Source: Lophius americanus
Lineage: Eukaryota > Chordata > Actinopteri > Lophiiformes > Lophiidae
DNA: 64,000 nucleotides
Reading direction: 5' to 3'
Assembly: GCA_037951165.1 (NCBI GenBank)
Contig: JBBDHG010000126.1
Span: 1,827,001-1,891,000, forward strand
Shown: one piece after another, positions 48,743 to 61,934 of the stretch
Layout: the number at the start of each line of letters is the position of its first letter
Numbering within the stretch: the stretch's first letter is position 1
The notes under the pieces: model-generated
What the model was told of the DNA's origin: nothing
Databases searched by the model: none
The model's input: the letters and a program-made list of their open reading frames with translations, nothing else
Translations under genes and position numbers: made by a program

Positions 48743-48932
48743 AAGCAACATGTAAAGGTGCAACATGTAACGGTGCGACATGTAAAGGAGCAACATGTAA
48801 CGGAGCAACATGTAACGGTGCAACATGTAAAGGTGCAACATGTAAAGGTGCAACATGTAAAGGTGCAACATGTAAAGGAGCAACATGTAACGGAGCAACA
48901 TGTAACGGTGCAACATGTAAAGGTGCAACATG
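48743..48932. repeat. 15-bp tandem repeat
   Basis: About 12 copies of AACATGTAAAGGTGC or AACATGTAACGGAGC. Because the unit is 15 nt, several frames stay open, but no start context, splice site or family supports coding. Confidence 0.9.
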
Positions 48933-50231
48933 TCGGCCTCTATGGAAGAGGGGATATAACAGGATTTTTCCAAACAAACATTTTTTGAGCTGGTTCTGCA
49001 CTAAAAAGACTCAGCTATGCAAATTGTATCCCAATAACTCAGCGATACCCCTACATGTTCATACTGCACCTTTAAAGACACCCAGTTATCAGATATTGTA
49101 AGTCTTTATGAAAGGCTGTCTACCACAATGGAATTGCAATTATATTTATATAATGGATTTTTGCTCTTTGTGCTGAACACATGTTGTCATTTTGTCCCAG
49201 TGATGGAATTAATTTGCATAAAGAGGCGAGCGACTGATCCGGTCCACATAATGATTTGGCACAGTTTGGCGCCGGACGCCCTTCATGACACAAGCCTCCC
49301 CTACGGAGGCCCATTAGTATTAAGATGACATCATCTACGATCGCTTCATCCTGTAGCCAGTCAAGTGTTTCTATATAGTTTACAAATTGTTTTTTGTTAA
49401 ACTATACAGTTGGTCAAAGCTTAAATCTGGTTTAGGAAATATTTATTTTGTTCTGGATAGATGTAGCATCTCGTTGCTAAGTGAAGCTTGTTGCTAAAAA
49501 TGGATTGTCCATTCTATGCCAATGTACAAACATGGCAGTGCAGCATGGAGGCCTCCATGTTAGAGGAGCCGCTCCCTCTGTAGATGTCAGGGGCTCAATC
49601 TAAGATCTATTATAAACCTCAGATTATACTCTTATAAAAAAAAAACATAATTCTGAATATTATATTCCATCTATCCCAAGAGATCCTCTTAAATCCTACA
49701 CACTGAACCTTAAAACAGCAGATGATCAAATGATGAAAACATGATCGGCAGTAGTTTGTTTGAAGACATGGTTTGACTAAACATCACCGGGGCAGATAAT
49801 CACAAGCATGGAGAACATTAACCAGTAAACAACAAAGAATCTAATGTCCATGTTAATTATTTCTCACGTCATCCACGGAGTACTAAGGCCACATTGAGAA
49901 AATAAAAAACAAATCTGGATTTTAAGAATAAAGTTGAAATATTATGAGAATGAAGTCTTATATAACGTGTTTAAAGTCATAACATCACAACAAATTAAGC
50001 CATTTTATGTCAAAGAAGCCTAAAAAATAATAATTGTAAGAATAAACTGTAAAAGTAATGATATTCTAGGAATAAAGTAGAAATGTTATGCGGATAAAGT
50101 TGTGATGTCACAAGAAAAAAGTCAGAACATGGTAAATAAAATGCAAAACTTTTTAGTGATAATATTACAAGAATAAACTTTGACCAATAAAATCACAAAA
50201 CTACAAGAAACCTACAAGTAAGGATTTTTAA

Positions 50232-50271
<40 letters not shown>

Positions 50272-50729
50272 AAAAATCGTAAGAGAATTTTACTATGATT
50301 TTCATAAAGAAAAAAATACATTATTAAGGTAATAGTTAATTGTCGACCATCTCGAGGTCTACTGATGAAGACTAGGGGCTCCAGGTTTCCTCCAAGCATG
50401 TCTGGTTTTTCCTTCAGAACAGATTCGCTTCTTCCATATCTTTTAAAGGTTATAAATAGATAGATATTAAAATGAACATGTTGTTAAAGTATAAAATCAT
50501 TTTATAATGTTTTGTCACACCTGTAGTAAAAATGCTCCATGTTCCTCTTTCATGCTAGTCACACACTAATGTGTATCATAGCATCACAACGTAACCAGTA
50601 ATGTAACAGTTCGCTTCAAAATTAAGGCTATAAACGATTTTTACTTTTAAAGTAAATAAAGACTTTTTTCTTCCAAAATGACTTTTTTTCCTTCTAAAAT
50701 AAATTACTATTCTTATTGAGATGATGTAT

Positions 50730-50774
<45 letters not shown>

Positions 50775-52889
50775 AGCTGCTGTCTTTAAATACGACTCTC
50801 TCTCCATTCACCCAAGTTATTTCATGCTGCTGTTCGCACTCCCTTCGTCTGCCCAGCTCCACCTGGTCCTCTCAAAATCCATCACTCATAAGCCTCAGCA
50901 GAGTCATCAGCCACCACAACCAGTATTCAGACTCCAAAGGGAGGATATTGCTGCTGCAGCTGCTCAGGGCAGACACCCTTTGATCACAATCCCCTAAAAG
51001 AGTCTGAGCGTCAAACACTTTTCTAACAGAGAAGCAGGGACTGCAGTTTTCTGATATTTGACGATTCCGACAATAATTTTTTTTATTGAAAGTTTTAAAA
51101 CCCTAATTAACATTTTACATACATTCATACATCGAGCACGTGGCTGGCCCGGCAGTTTTGCTAGCTTTAGCCGATGTTAGCCTCTTGAAACTTAGAATGT
51201 TTCTCGGGGTGATTCATTTTGAAGAGTCTGATTAAGTTTGTTGTCAAAACGTTTTCGAGGTTGTTCCTCCGCAGCTTATTTTGGCCTTACTGGTGTCACA
51301 CATTGTGAGCTTTGTGTTTTCTCTCACGGTGAAAGATTCCCATGCTGGTGAGATGTTCGTAGACATCGTAGCTCATCACACATCATCCGTTGTGATAAAT
51401 CCTTCATCTTTTCTCCATACCCTTCTCTGATTGAAATATAATGACTGTTATAAAATTGGAACAACTTTTTTTCTGAAAGTCTTAATGTTTCCCTAACTCT
51501 CCATCAGGCTCGTTCAAACCGGTCCTGTTCACATCCGTCCACTATTTGGCTGAAGCAGTTCTTCATCGGGACTAGGGTGATATGTATCGCGTAAATGTTC
51601 TGTTTTGTCATAGACCAGCTCAAAAATGACTTAATCACTGTGATTTTTGACGAGTATCTTTGAACTTTAAGTCTAATTTAAATTAAAGGAACATTTTCTC
51701 TGGCATCTTTGAATTCAATGAAGCTAAAATAAAGATTTTGTTTTAAAATAAATTTACATTACTGTTCAAAACCATCAACACATACATACAAATGTTATTA
51801 TAGTTTTAGAAGATGACATGTTACATTCTAAATAGTTTTATCTATCACAAACGTACTTCCAATTCTCAAAAACACAACAACATCTGGTAAAAATTAAAAA
51901 CCAATAAGTTCGGAGCGAACCACATCCTTCCCATCTGTGTTTCTTGTTCGCCAATCTGGGTCCTTGTGTACAAACTTTTACATCTATTTAAACTGCCTCC
52001 ACTATTTTACATTAGTTATAAAACCCCACATTCATCCGTCCATCAAATAATCCATTTACACACTATCAGGACCACAAAGGTGAAATGATTAACAGAAGTC
52101 CTCTCGGCTATTGTGCCTTTCATTAAAACTCGCGGTCATGTGACTGAATGCTGATAGCAGCTGCAGAGATCTTCATCTGAGCGCCTACAAACGATACGCC
52201 GCAGAGATACCTGTCCATAAATAACAACGATACGTACAACTCTATAAACATCCACTGTCTTCAAACTGCAGGAATTGTGCTCTTTAACACTCCACTTGAT
52301 CCGACCGCGAGGATCTCAGGCATCCAAACTCGGACTGTGGCGAGCCCACGGTCACATGACCTCATCTGATGGCACTTTGGGCAACAAGGAATGTAAACGC
52401 TCAATAGTTCAAAGGATGTAAAAATACCTACATTACCTTAAATCCCCACCTCACAAAACTCATTAAAAGAATAGAATCGGAGAAATAAGTTATTTGTGTA
52501 ATTAAAAAACTGTCTGATAGGAGGGTCGCACCAAAAAGTAGGACGATGTTAAATAAGCCAAAAAAATCATTGGACACACGGCGAGGAGGAACTCACTATA
52601 CTTTGCAGCGGATCCTGATGGCAGGGTGGATTCTTGGAGGTTTTTTAAATACAAATGATAGGTATCAAATTGTACATAAATGTTGTATTTTCACGTTAAT
52701 TGATGTTGTTATGACGCAAGTGATATTTATTGTACCAAATGCTTTATCAAATATTTATTTATAATTAAAACATCTTCTAGATTTACTATTTTCATTCATC
52801 TCCGGCTTTAACCTTCATCATTCGTTCTTTTTTGTTGTTTAGCTGATATTTCAGTTACAGACAAAACACAGCCAGTTGTGATGTTTGCA
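48933..52889. other. Intergenic, no supported gene
   Basis: The stretch contains a relative of the AGGGCCACA MITE (about 49885-50210), a TA run (50238-50269) and a CA run (50730-50773). The rest is AT-rich with no recognisable gene. Confidence 0.5.
50730..50773. repeat. CA microsatellite
   Basis: About 22 CA dinucleotides. Confidence 0.95.
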
Positions 52890-52893
52890 GATC

Positions 52894-53690
52894 AGCCATA
52901 ACATTATAACCACTTTCCTTGTCCTCTGTAGGCCCATTTTACCAGTAAAACAGCTCTGACTGTCAAGACATGGACTCCAGCAGACCTCTGAAGGCATGCT
53001 GCGATATCGGGCGCCAAGACGTTAGCTGCGGATCCTTTAAGTCCTTGACCTTATGAGATGGTGCCTCTATGCTGATGACTTATTTGTCAACCACTGCTGG
53101 ATTCACACTGCTTGCCTTATTCAAATAGCAGATCCTGGTGCCATCTCCTCTCCAGGTAAGTCATGCACACACCTGTATTAATCCATGTCCAGCTCTGATG
53201 CTGGCGTGCCCATTGCTTGATCTTCCGGCAGCGGTCAGGGGTCTGAGCAATCTGACCAGTCTGTTACCATGCAGCCCCTATATCCACCCAGCTCTGTGTT
53301 CTAGCACCTTTCTAGCAGAACCATTAACCTTTCCAGCAATTTGTGCAAAAGTAACTCTGTGGTATCAGACAAAATAGGAAAGCCCTGACTTTCCACACGC
53401 TGCAGTTGGCTTTTGGCATCCATGACCCTCTCCGCGGTTCACCGGTTGTCCTGTCTTAGACCACTTTGATGGGTAAAAACCGAAGCGCCCCTGCAGTTCT
53501 GGAGATGCTCTGACCCAGCCATATAGAAATCACAACTTGGTAATCATCATTTGACTGTTTTTACTGCTTCCCAAACATCAACTTTAGGACAAACTGTTCA
53601 TTTGCAGCCTAATAAATTGACGGGTGCCAAGGCTATGAGATAATCCATGTTATTATGAGTTTGTGTATAAGTGGTTATAATGTCATGGCT
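52894..53690 (-). mobile_element. Internally deleted Tc1/mariner element with TIRs
   Basis: The left end AGCCATAACATTATAACCAC (52894-52913) matches the inverted right end, the reverse complement of GTGGTTATAATGTCATGGCT (53671-53690), with one change. Inside are the landmarks of a very common fish Tc1-like family in order: CATGGACTCCAGCAGACCTC, GATCCTTTAAGTCC, GATCCTGGTGCCATCTCC, CCATGACCCTCTCCGCGGTT and TTCTGGAGATGCTCTGACCC. It is about 800 bp against an expected 1.2-1.6 kb, so it is deleted internally. A short fragment of the same end lies at about 58232-58250. Confidence 0.85.
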
Positions 53691-55639
53691 TAAGTTATGG
53701 CAGTGTGGAGAAGTTTTTTAGATTATGTTAAGATTGGAGTGGTCCTCTAGGTAGAGGAGTGTTAATGCCGGTTGCAGGTGTTCTGTGCAGCAGGATTATC
53801 TAGAGCGATGACGTCTGTGAGCGTTAAGATTCACCAGACGTCACACATGCGGACATCGGAAGGACGTCGATGAAGTGACGGACAGGCTCATTGCAGTGGC
53901 CTGCGCACGCCTTAGGAAAATGTCATGAACCCAGACATGGTGGCGTTTGGTTCTTCTACAGCAAATATGAACCGGCCGTTGTGTTTACGCCAATCATGGT
54001 TGATGATGGAGGTTAAAAGTGGAAATAAATAATTGTCAAATGGTCTCTGGTGACATTCGTGTGAGCAGAATTAAGTGACGAAAGATGTCTGTGAACGCAT
54101 CGTAACACGGTCCAGAAATTCATACTGGACTAGAATTGAAGTTTGAGGTTTCAAAGAAAAAAAGTAAATAATCAGTTTTTTTTCCACAAAATCATTAATA
54201 TTTGATCATTATAAGCTGTCAGACAGCTAGGAAACAAATATCAATTAATATCAGATTTGCAAAGACACATCACATGTTCTACTCTTTACAATTACAGGTA
54301 ATCCTGGAAAATATGACGTTTCTTCATGAAGACATTATTTTCACGATATTATAATGTTTATTATGCTTTCTTGTAAAATTACACTAAACTCTAGCGAACG
54401 ACAATATTTTTCTTTAGTATTAAACTTTACTTTTTTTGCACTACGAGGGCTGTATTATGAAATTATGACGGTATTTTTCTAACATTGCACATTTTCATGA
54501 CAAAATTATTATTGTAATGTTTCCTTTTACTCTTCATTATATTGCAAACTTTCTATAAAATCAAGGTGACTCTGGAAATGTTAGATTACAAGCAATAACG
54601 GCCGACCTGATGAGCTCATTAATGAGCAAACAATAGATAAAAATCTGAACCTCATTCAGTCTTTGGATTTGTGATTTGTGTATGGACTACTTTTTCTCAT
54701 ATGTCAGTATTCGGCGCGGACACCACGCAATGATAATTAATTTACTGCACATCATTAAAGTCCAGCATGGGTTTTATCGGTGTGAGCTCTTCTTCTACTA
54801 TAATAAACGCTCCATGCCCCATGATACAGCTCTTGTCCAAAACAAAAACAACACACCATCAGCTAGGACACACTGTAATCACCTAATAGGGACTCCTGTA
54901 ACCCGGACACAATTAAGAAATTCCACTGTGGCCGCCGCCCACCATCATATCTACAATCCCTGCACCGCTCGGGAAATCTCCATCTAATGCCGGTACAATG
55001 CAAAGCATATATAGAGAATATACAGCATGTATTAATATTGTGATAAGAATGATGTCGCATTTACAGCTGTCAGGGGGGAAAGGGGGCCTTAGTCATGAGG
55101 CATCACCCCTCCCGGCTGGCGGGGACAGATGGAGGAGTCCCTCCCTCTCAGCGAGTCAGCAGTTTTTGAAACCCATTAGGATTTTGCCTGTAAGGCGAGT
55201 GCACAGGATTTATTATATTTACAAAAACCGACTGGTGCTTCCAGCAGTCCAGGCTTCCAGCAGAAGAGTGAGTCAAAGTCACCCCTCATATGTCGGGTCC
55301 TGACTGAAGTCTGTTGTTACTGGTCAATTAGAGCCTGGGAGCAGGGTTAGGTGTGGATGTACTCGTTATGGCTTGTGAACCAAGATGGATCACAAACCTA
55401 TTGTTAGCAGGTTTCACTAAGCCTCCAGTGCCCCTCAGTCACTCTTGCTCCCTGAATGGTTAGCTGAAAAGATGTGGGTGGGCCTAAAAGGTGTGCGTCC
55501 TGATTGAAAGATGCTGGTTGGTGGACGGACTTAACAAATTTTAATTTTCATTCTGGTCCCAAACTTCCCCAGCAGCATCTCCGCTGACAGTAGTGCACAT
55601 GATCACAGGTGTAGGCGGATGAACTCAACACCGATCTGG
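53691..55639. other. Sequence downstream of PLPPR4, probable 3' UTR plus intergenic
   Basis: On the minus strand the PLPPR4 stop is at 55640. The first downstream AATAAA is at 55214-55209 (plus-strand TTTATT), which would give a UTR of about 430 nt, though longer forms are possible. The stretch also contains a body fragment of the AT-rich MITE (54340-54560). Confidence 0.35.
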
Positions 55640-56535
55640 TCATTCTTTATAGGCCAACCCCAGAGTAGGAGGCGGGGTGTGAGTCAGGAGGGGGCGGGGT
55701 AAGGTAGGGGGAGGGGTTGGGCCGGGACGAGCAAACATACCCTGCAACTGCCTGCTGGGGTGGATGGGGTGGATGGGGTAAATGGGATTTTCTTGAAAGC
55801 TTCGAAGGTTTTCGTGGAAACGAATGCTGCTCTCCTTCTCTGCGCGGTTACCGTCGTGGTTGATATCCAGGTCGGGGGTGGGCCCTCGATCGGGGACATG
55901 GGCCATGTGAGAGCCTCCCTTCCTCTTTAGGGTTGACTCACGACTGGACGAGGCCACTGACTGGCAGTCTGAGCCGCCGTCGCTGCTGGCAGCCGTTACC
56001 TCCACAGGCGTGACCCTGATGGTGGTGATGGCCTGAGGGTGGGGGTGGAAGGGAGGGGCAAAGGTGACCGTGGGACTGAATGGCATGTTGGAATTACTGA
56101 AATTAGGGTTGTAGTTGATGTGAGCGTTATTAAAGTTGGGGTTATTGAAATTGCTGGGGTTTAAATTAGGGTGCTGGAAGTTGTTGGCGTGGCTGGGATG
56201 TAAGGGATGTAGAGGGTATACAACATGTGGATGGTTTGTGTATATGCCTCCTCCTCCCCCTTCATCTCCTTCCCCTTCGCACTCCATTTCGATCCCTGTC
56301 ACACTTCTCCTCCCATCCATCCCTCCATCCCTCAGCGAGTCACAGCTGTCTGTGTGTCTGTTCAGGTCGTTCTGAGCGAAAGTTATCTGTCGCAGAGAAG
56401 GTCGCTGTTCTGGTGGTTTCCATCGCCAGGAGCCACTCCCATCAGTACTCGGCGGCTTCACAATCGGTTTCTGTGATCTCGACTCTGGATGGGCGTCGAC
56501 CCGGACTATACTTCCGGATCGTTCCAAACCTCCGC
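55640..56535 (-). CDS. plppr4: PLPPR4 last coding exon (cytoplasmic tail)
   Basis: On the minus strand, after the acceptor TTCTTTTAG, the frame reads GGGLERSGSIVRVDAHPE, then GSGSWRWKPPE, SLRQITFAQNDLNRHTDS, ITTIRVTPVE, SRESTLKRKG and ends LGLAYKE before TGA. Mammalian PLPPR4 has SGIVRVEAHPE, GSGSWKWKAPE, SLRQTYELNDLNRDSES, ITTIRVTPVE, SRDSTLRRKG and ends AYKD in the same order. The protein (PRG-1) is a brain phospholipid phosphatase-related membrane protein; this tail faces the cytosol. A His/Asn/Pro-rich insertion (about 56080-56235) is absent from mammals as I remember them. Confidence 0.93.
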
Positions 56536-59500
56536 CTAAAAGAACAAGAAAAATAATTAATATTGACTCAATATTATCGTCCCTGACTGCCACCAAAGCC
56601 TCATAAATGCTCAACCTACAAACCCCAATAAATACGTCCGTCACAAATGGTGTCACAAATCTGTCAGCGCCGCGATAGGTCCTTTACGTTGACACTGATA
56701 GATCCACAACATGGCAGTGAAGAGAGAAAAGAATAGACAACAACGGAAATGGTGACAGGAGAGGAGGTCGTGATAATGGACCTATTAATTAAAAAAATGA
56801 TAAAAGTAGAGGCAGCAAAGTGCCTGGGGGTCTTTGAATAGGGCTGGGGGTAAAAAAAAATCACTAGTATAATACCACAATATCTTGGGTGGCAATGATG
56901 ACTCATGAAATTTATACTTGGCTTTAAAGATTGGAAAAATGATACGAACTTTTCAGTAAGAGAAAAATAACATGAATTGCTTTTGCTGCCCTGTAGATCA
57001 TGCTATAGTTTTGTTTTTTTGTTGAGGTCAGCAAAGGTCAAGAGGAAGTTGATAAAACAAAGATTGAATATCTTAGCAAAGAAAATAGACAGACTTCGTC
57101 CATATGTAAATCAAACGTGAGGACTTACTTTGGATTTTAACACTCTGAACATTCATGGGGGTTCACCTCGGATGCTACCACCCAGAGAGAGCGTCGGACA
57201 AGAACAGAAAAGCTACCGATGCTGGAAACACTTAGCTTAAGAAGAAACCTCCTAACTGAGAGCGAGTAAAACTAAAAACGGCGTTCATCACCTACTCCTT
57301 GTGGAAAGACCTTCAACTACACAACCTGGTACAAAACAAGAGCTTTTATAATCCGCTCAAAACACTGGAACCCAGCGATGTCCTTATTTTTCTCAAGCTC
57401 TACAGAAAATTCATGTGTAATGTTCATGAACGTTTGAGGGGAGTGGAGAGGAGTTACTTGAGACCCTTGGATGTATACGGCACAGATTCATATCTGACGA
57501 TGTGAGCTCATTATGTCACTGAGGCGATCTGACGCTCTCCAAACGCTCTTCTACGTACCCGTAATAGAACAGTAAACTGCAGGGGTTCATTTCGTTTAGG
57601 TGTTTTACCCGCAGTGGATAATACCCATGTAGACAAAGTATTCCTGTGGGGTAGTAATTCGCAGTTGAAATAAGGGTTATAATCCTGGATCATGTGAGGC
57701 GGGTTGGACACTGGAGGATTAGGCTCAAAAACGGATATTTCATACAAATAAGCCATTTTTCCTTTTCACGAACAATAGAAGAAATTTCAATGTGGTTTTC
57801 ATTTTCATTATATCACCTCAAAGTCTGGGATACTATGGAGTTGTGATATATAATTGTGACTATTGTGATAACTCAAAATTGATTTTGGAAAAGGTCAACT
57901 GCATATTTCTGAAACTAGGAGCATCTTTATCTCCAAGAGATTTCTGGACATAATTTCTCAACCACTGGCCGATTAAGTCCAATTTATGAGCATGTGAATT
58001 AGTGTAGGAGCTCTATCTTGCGTATATCATATTTTTCTCTTATATTTCGTATTTTACCCACTCGGAGGAGAATTTTACGAAAACATTGTTTTCCACGTGG
58101 AAGTTAGTGACGGCTTTTCGGCGATACGTATCGTTATTGTCTGCTTTACTTTCTAGGCTCTTTAACTCTTAATAGGAAAAATATATCAAGAGTTCTAAAG
58201 TCTATTTAATCTGTTTCTAACTGCTGATACGCAGCCACAACATTACAACCAGTTACTGCTTCCAATACTGGGGCTGATCCTGGAGGAATAAAGCGATGAT
58301 TGACAGCCCAGAACGCACTGCTCTCTCGCATGAGGATCGCCTTCATCAAACCATTTTTTCATTTCTGTTCTCCAGTGATCAATGATTAAGGCATAGTGAA
58401 AAACAACTCTTTTTAAAAAAAATTGTCATTTGTCTGTTTTGACCTTGGAAATGAAAATCGTCTTGTATTTTAACTTTGATATGTGTATTTTAGAACAAAG
58501 CCTCTACTAGCCACTTGTTTATCATTACCCGGACCTAAAAGAAATACTTGAATTACAAAAAGATTCACAAACCTACGATCAAATTGGGGGTCTCTGGTGA
58601 TTCCCATCAAATACATTGCCAACGTGTAGGTCGTTATTTTCAGTCATGTTATTTTCAGTCCTCTTTTTCCTTTCTTGTTATTTGCGTAGACATTAATTGC
58701 TTCTTGCTTGAATCATAATAATAACAATACATTTTATTTATAGAGCGCTTTTCATAAATACGCAAAGTTGCTTCACTGATACAGAGTAAAACAACATTGT
58801 TAACAGGAATTTAGATGAGACAAAAAATATCAAAGACGTGTTTCAAATCCAAACAGATTAAAAAACCATCACACACTTATTACACATTTAAAGCTGATCT
58901 GATCAGATGGGAAGACCGGCGACACTTTCCCCAACAATTTCTGGTGATACAGCTCCGTGTTATCTGTATCCATAAGTTTAATGGAATACGTGCGCATGTA
59001 TGGACGAAGGTCTTTATCGTTCGTTAACATGGTGCGTTCATGATGTCTAAGCATCAGAGTTCATAATCAGATAAATGAGATCACAATCCTCGCCTCACTA
59101 TTTACTGCCTATACCTCACTGACGCTTAGTTTAAGAAGAAGGCACAAAGCGTCATGCCTTAAAACACCAGACTGAGGGTTGGCAAATATCAGGCCATTCG
59201 CCAGCGTCCGTAACCGCAGTATTTACATTGTGTGCCTAGGCATCAACACGCCTTTGTTGACGGCTTTTCAGGCGATTGACGAATCAAAACCTGATTCGAT
59301 GTTCAGCTAAAAGTGAATCAGTGCACAGTCAGAGGAACAGGGGTGAGGAAACTGAGCAAACAACACGGAAAGACTCTAATTCCTCGTCAATCCAATAAAA
59401 TCATTTCACAATCAAAGGGCCCCGTGGAGCGGCAACCCATAACCAACTGAAACTTCATGAAGGTGAGTAGAGTTCTGAACAAACTGTTTTAAAGCTCTGA

Positions 59501-59821
59501 CTATGATTGTAACAACTTTTAATTTATCCTCAAATCAAGGTTCTTTCAGTATCTCTGTCTCAATGGTTAATACAGTCTACGCCGCCTGCTGGTTTGAGTC
59601 ATCTCTCGTTAGTCGCTCATCTCGCCATGTGTTCAAGTGCAACTTTCTGGCCCTGTAACAGACGATGTGAGGCACAGCTGGAGTCTGTCTTTGTTGACTC
59701 CACTTCTTTCATGACTGTTCGTTGAGTCCGGGGCTTCAACTGCTCCATTACAAACTTCATTCTAAGTAAATACTACTAGAGGTCTAACAGTACAAGCCAT
59801 GCATATTAATTGAGTACAGAC
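56536..59821 (-). other. PLPPR4 intron
   Basis: This 3.3 kb intron lies between GGAG|GTCTGT and TTTTAG. It holds a minus copy of the unnamed repeat and a short Tc1 end fragment. No other exon is visible. Confidence 0.7.
57885..58130 (-). repeat. Minus copy of the unnamed dispersed repeat
   Basis: The plus strand reads GGTCAACTGCATATTTCTGA ... ACCACTGGCCGATTAAGTCC ... ATTTTACCCACTCGG, the reverse complement of the body motifs of the family. Confidence 0.6.
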
Positions 59822-59978
59822 CTCCTCCTCCCACTACTCCCGTGGTGGAGGCCGGCGGTGAAGGGTCCTGGTCCGTCAGGGCGCGGTACCGAATGGATCC
59901 GGTACAGCTGACAGTGCTGCCACCATCCTCCGACCGAGGAGAGTGAAGCAGACCTTGCTGCTTAGATAAGGCTATTAC
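59822..59978 (-). CDS. plppr4: PLPPR4 penultimate coding exon
   Basis: This 157-nt exon on the minus strand begins after CCGTTACAG in phase 0: VIALSKQQGLLHSPRSEDGG, then STVSCTGSIRYRALTDQDPS and a Gly/Val-rich end. It leaves one base that the next exon completes. Mammalian PLPPR4 reads VIAMSKQQGVLQ...GSTVSCTGSIRYKTLTDHEPS at the same place. The final residues (PPASTTGVVGGGG) have no mammalian counterpart and sit exactly at the splice joint. Confidence 0.93.
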
Positions 59979-60639
59979 CTGTAACGGGAGATAACAGTCA
60001 GGTGTGAGTGTTTCCACGCGTTGTTTGGGATACTTGCTTATTATCAACCAGCCTGTTCTTCTTGTGGGGGGAGAACTGCTGCTACAACCAGGAGTCATGA
60101 AACAAAAAGGTCATGACTGACAAACAGCCTCCTTGACATTTAGTTTTACAGTATTGATAAATTCATCACCTGTATAACGATCACTCTGAGGTCAGGGCTA
60201 TTATACAATCTTCATTTATAAATACCTTTTCAAATCTCTTTCAATTTTTACATGTTTCACGTTCACATTCAGGAATAAGCAGCTTGTTACCGCTGCCAAC
60301 GGGGCAGGAAGGATCATTCATATTCGTTTGTCTGTAAAAGTGAGGACAAGCATTCACCGCTAATATTACCAGAAACTAAAAATCCACTTCCACAGTTTTC
60401 ACCGGAACACCTCCCATCAACACTCATAAAACGTTAAATGAAGTCTTCTAACTCAAGTACTGTAGATGAAACAAGGGGGAGATAGAATCCCTAGCTTAAT
60501 TAGGGAACAAAACATTGGCTGACTGGGAAGGTCTAATCGCTGCTGTGGGCTCGGGATAATACCTTTAGATCCGGTGACTCAGCATCACACAGGATGAAAA
60601 AACCCAACACGAGGTCTGGAGATCTGCACACCAAGTACT

Positions 60640-61720
60640 GTACTGACCTGTGAGACGGGATTTTCCAGCATTAACACTAGGGAGGCTGCTGGATCAGATA
60701 ACATACCTGGTTGTGTTCTAAGAGGCCAAGCCATAGGGCCTACTTGCTGGAAGAGCACCATCATACCTGTACCCACAAAACCAAACCCAGCCTGTAAGAA
60801 CGACTTCTCTTCAATTACCCATTACTCCAGACACCATGAAATGCTCTGAGCGACTTGAAATGCAACACATGAAAGCAGGCCTCAACGCCAAAATGGATCC
60901 CTTGCAGTTTGTGTTCAGTGTTAACCTTTTGATGATACCATATCCGCCATACTCCTCCTCCTCCGCCTCACACTGTCGCATCTGGAAAACAGGAACACCT
61001 ATAACAGAATCCCTTTCATTGACTTCACCTCTGTTTTTAATACCATCATTCCACAGGAGCTAGTAGAGAGACACTGAAGTTCTGAATGAGGTGACTGGCA
61101 TCTGTAACCGGATCAACAGGTGCTACTTACATTTGAAAATTTACTACCTGAGCAAAAGCTACCTCATCCCTTACAGTTGAATTCTGTCATCTACTAACCC
61201 TATTATGAAGTTTGTAGATGACACCACGGAAGCCAGCCTAATTAGCAATGAGGTTTATAATACACAATCTTGTCCATGACGCTGACAAGACCAAAGAGAA
61301 GATTGTTTGAGAAAGGTGAACTCAAATCATCATCTTCCACTGGTTCTGCTGTGTCGAGGTCAAAAAGCACCAAGTTTCTTGGTTGAACTACTGACTGAGT
61401 GCCTGGCTTCAAGTGCCAACAAAGCTGCAGTCATCAAGAGGTCCCAACATCAGCTCCACCCCTCAACAGGCTAGAAGGAGCGGAACTCTGGAGGCCACCC
61501 GTAACCAAGTTTTACCCCGCAAGAGTAACAAATTAGGAAAGATGATAACTACGTATGATAGAGAAAACCGATGAAATGATAATTGATATCTCATTACCAT
61601 CCCTGCAGGACTTCTGAAGAGCCTTAAGCATCATCATCGACCCCTCCCGCTGCGACCCCCACACCATGCAGTCTGAGCATTCTCAGTAGAACCGTTGAAC
61701 AGTTTTCACCCCAAGATATT
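60640..61720 (+). pseudogene. Decayed LINE reverse transcriptase
   Basis: Broken plus-strand frames give AAGSDNIPG, GPTCWKSTIIPVPTKPNPAC, NDFSS, SHLENRNTYNRIPFIDFTS followed by VFNTIIPQ, and KFVDDTTEASLISN (61208-61249). These match the fish L2/Rex-type reverse transcriptase order (IIPVPKK..., HLDKRNTY...IDYSSAFNTI, FADDTT). The catalytic motif appears as FVDDTT. Many stops and shifts make it non-functional. It is antisense inside PLPPR4. Confidence 0.8.
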
Positions 61721-61761
61721 CACTCTCCTCAACTCCCAACACGAGTCCTGCCCAACCCATC

Positions 61762-61850
61762 CACTCACTCACTCACTCACTCTGTCTCTCACTTACTCAC
61801 TAACTCACTCACTCTCTCACTAACTCACTCACTCACTCACTCACACACTT
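61762..61850. repeat. ACTC tetranucleotide repeat
   Basis: CACT/ACTC repeats with interruptions, directly after the LINE end, where such simple tails are common. Confidence 0.9.
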
Positions 61851-61934
61851 ACACGGAGTGCAACTGGTGCACTTTATAGAAACAAGGAAACAATTCACTT
61901 CCTGGCCCCTAAATGTTGCCCTTTATTATAGCTC

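Noticed and set aside
48637..49101. 154-codon plus frame with GATCK repeats
   Set aside because: It is created by the 15-bp tandem repeat, with no splice sites, family match or sensible protein composition.
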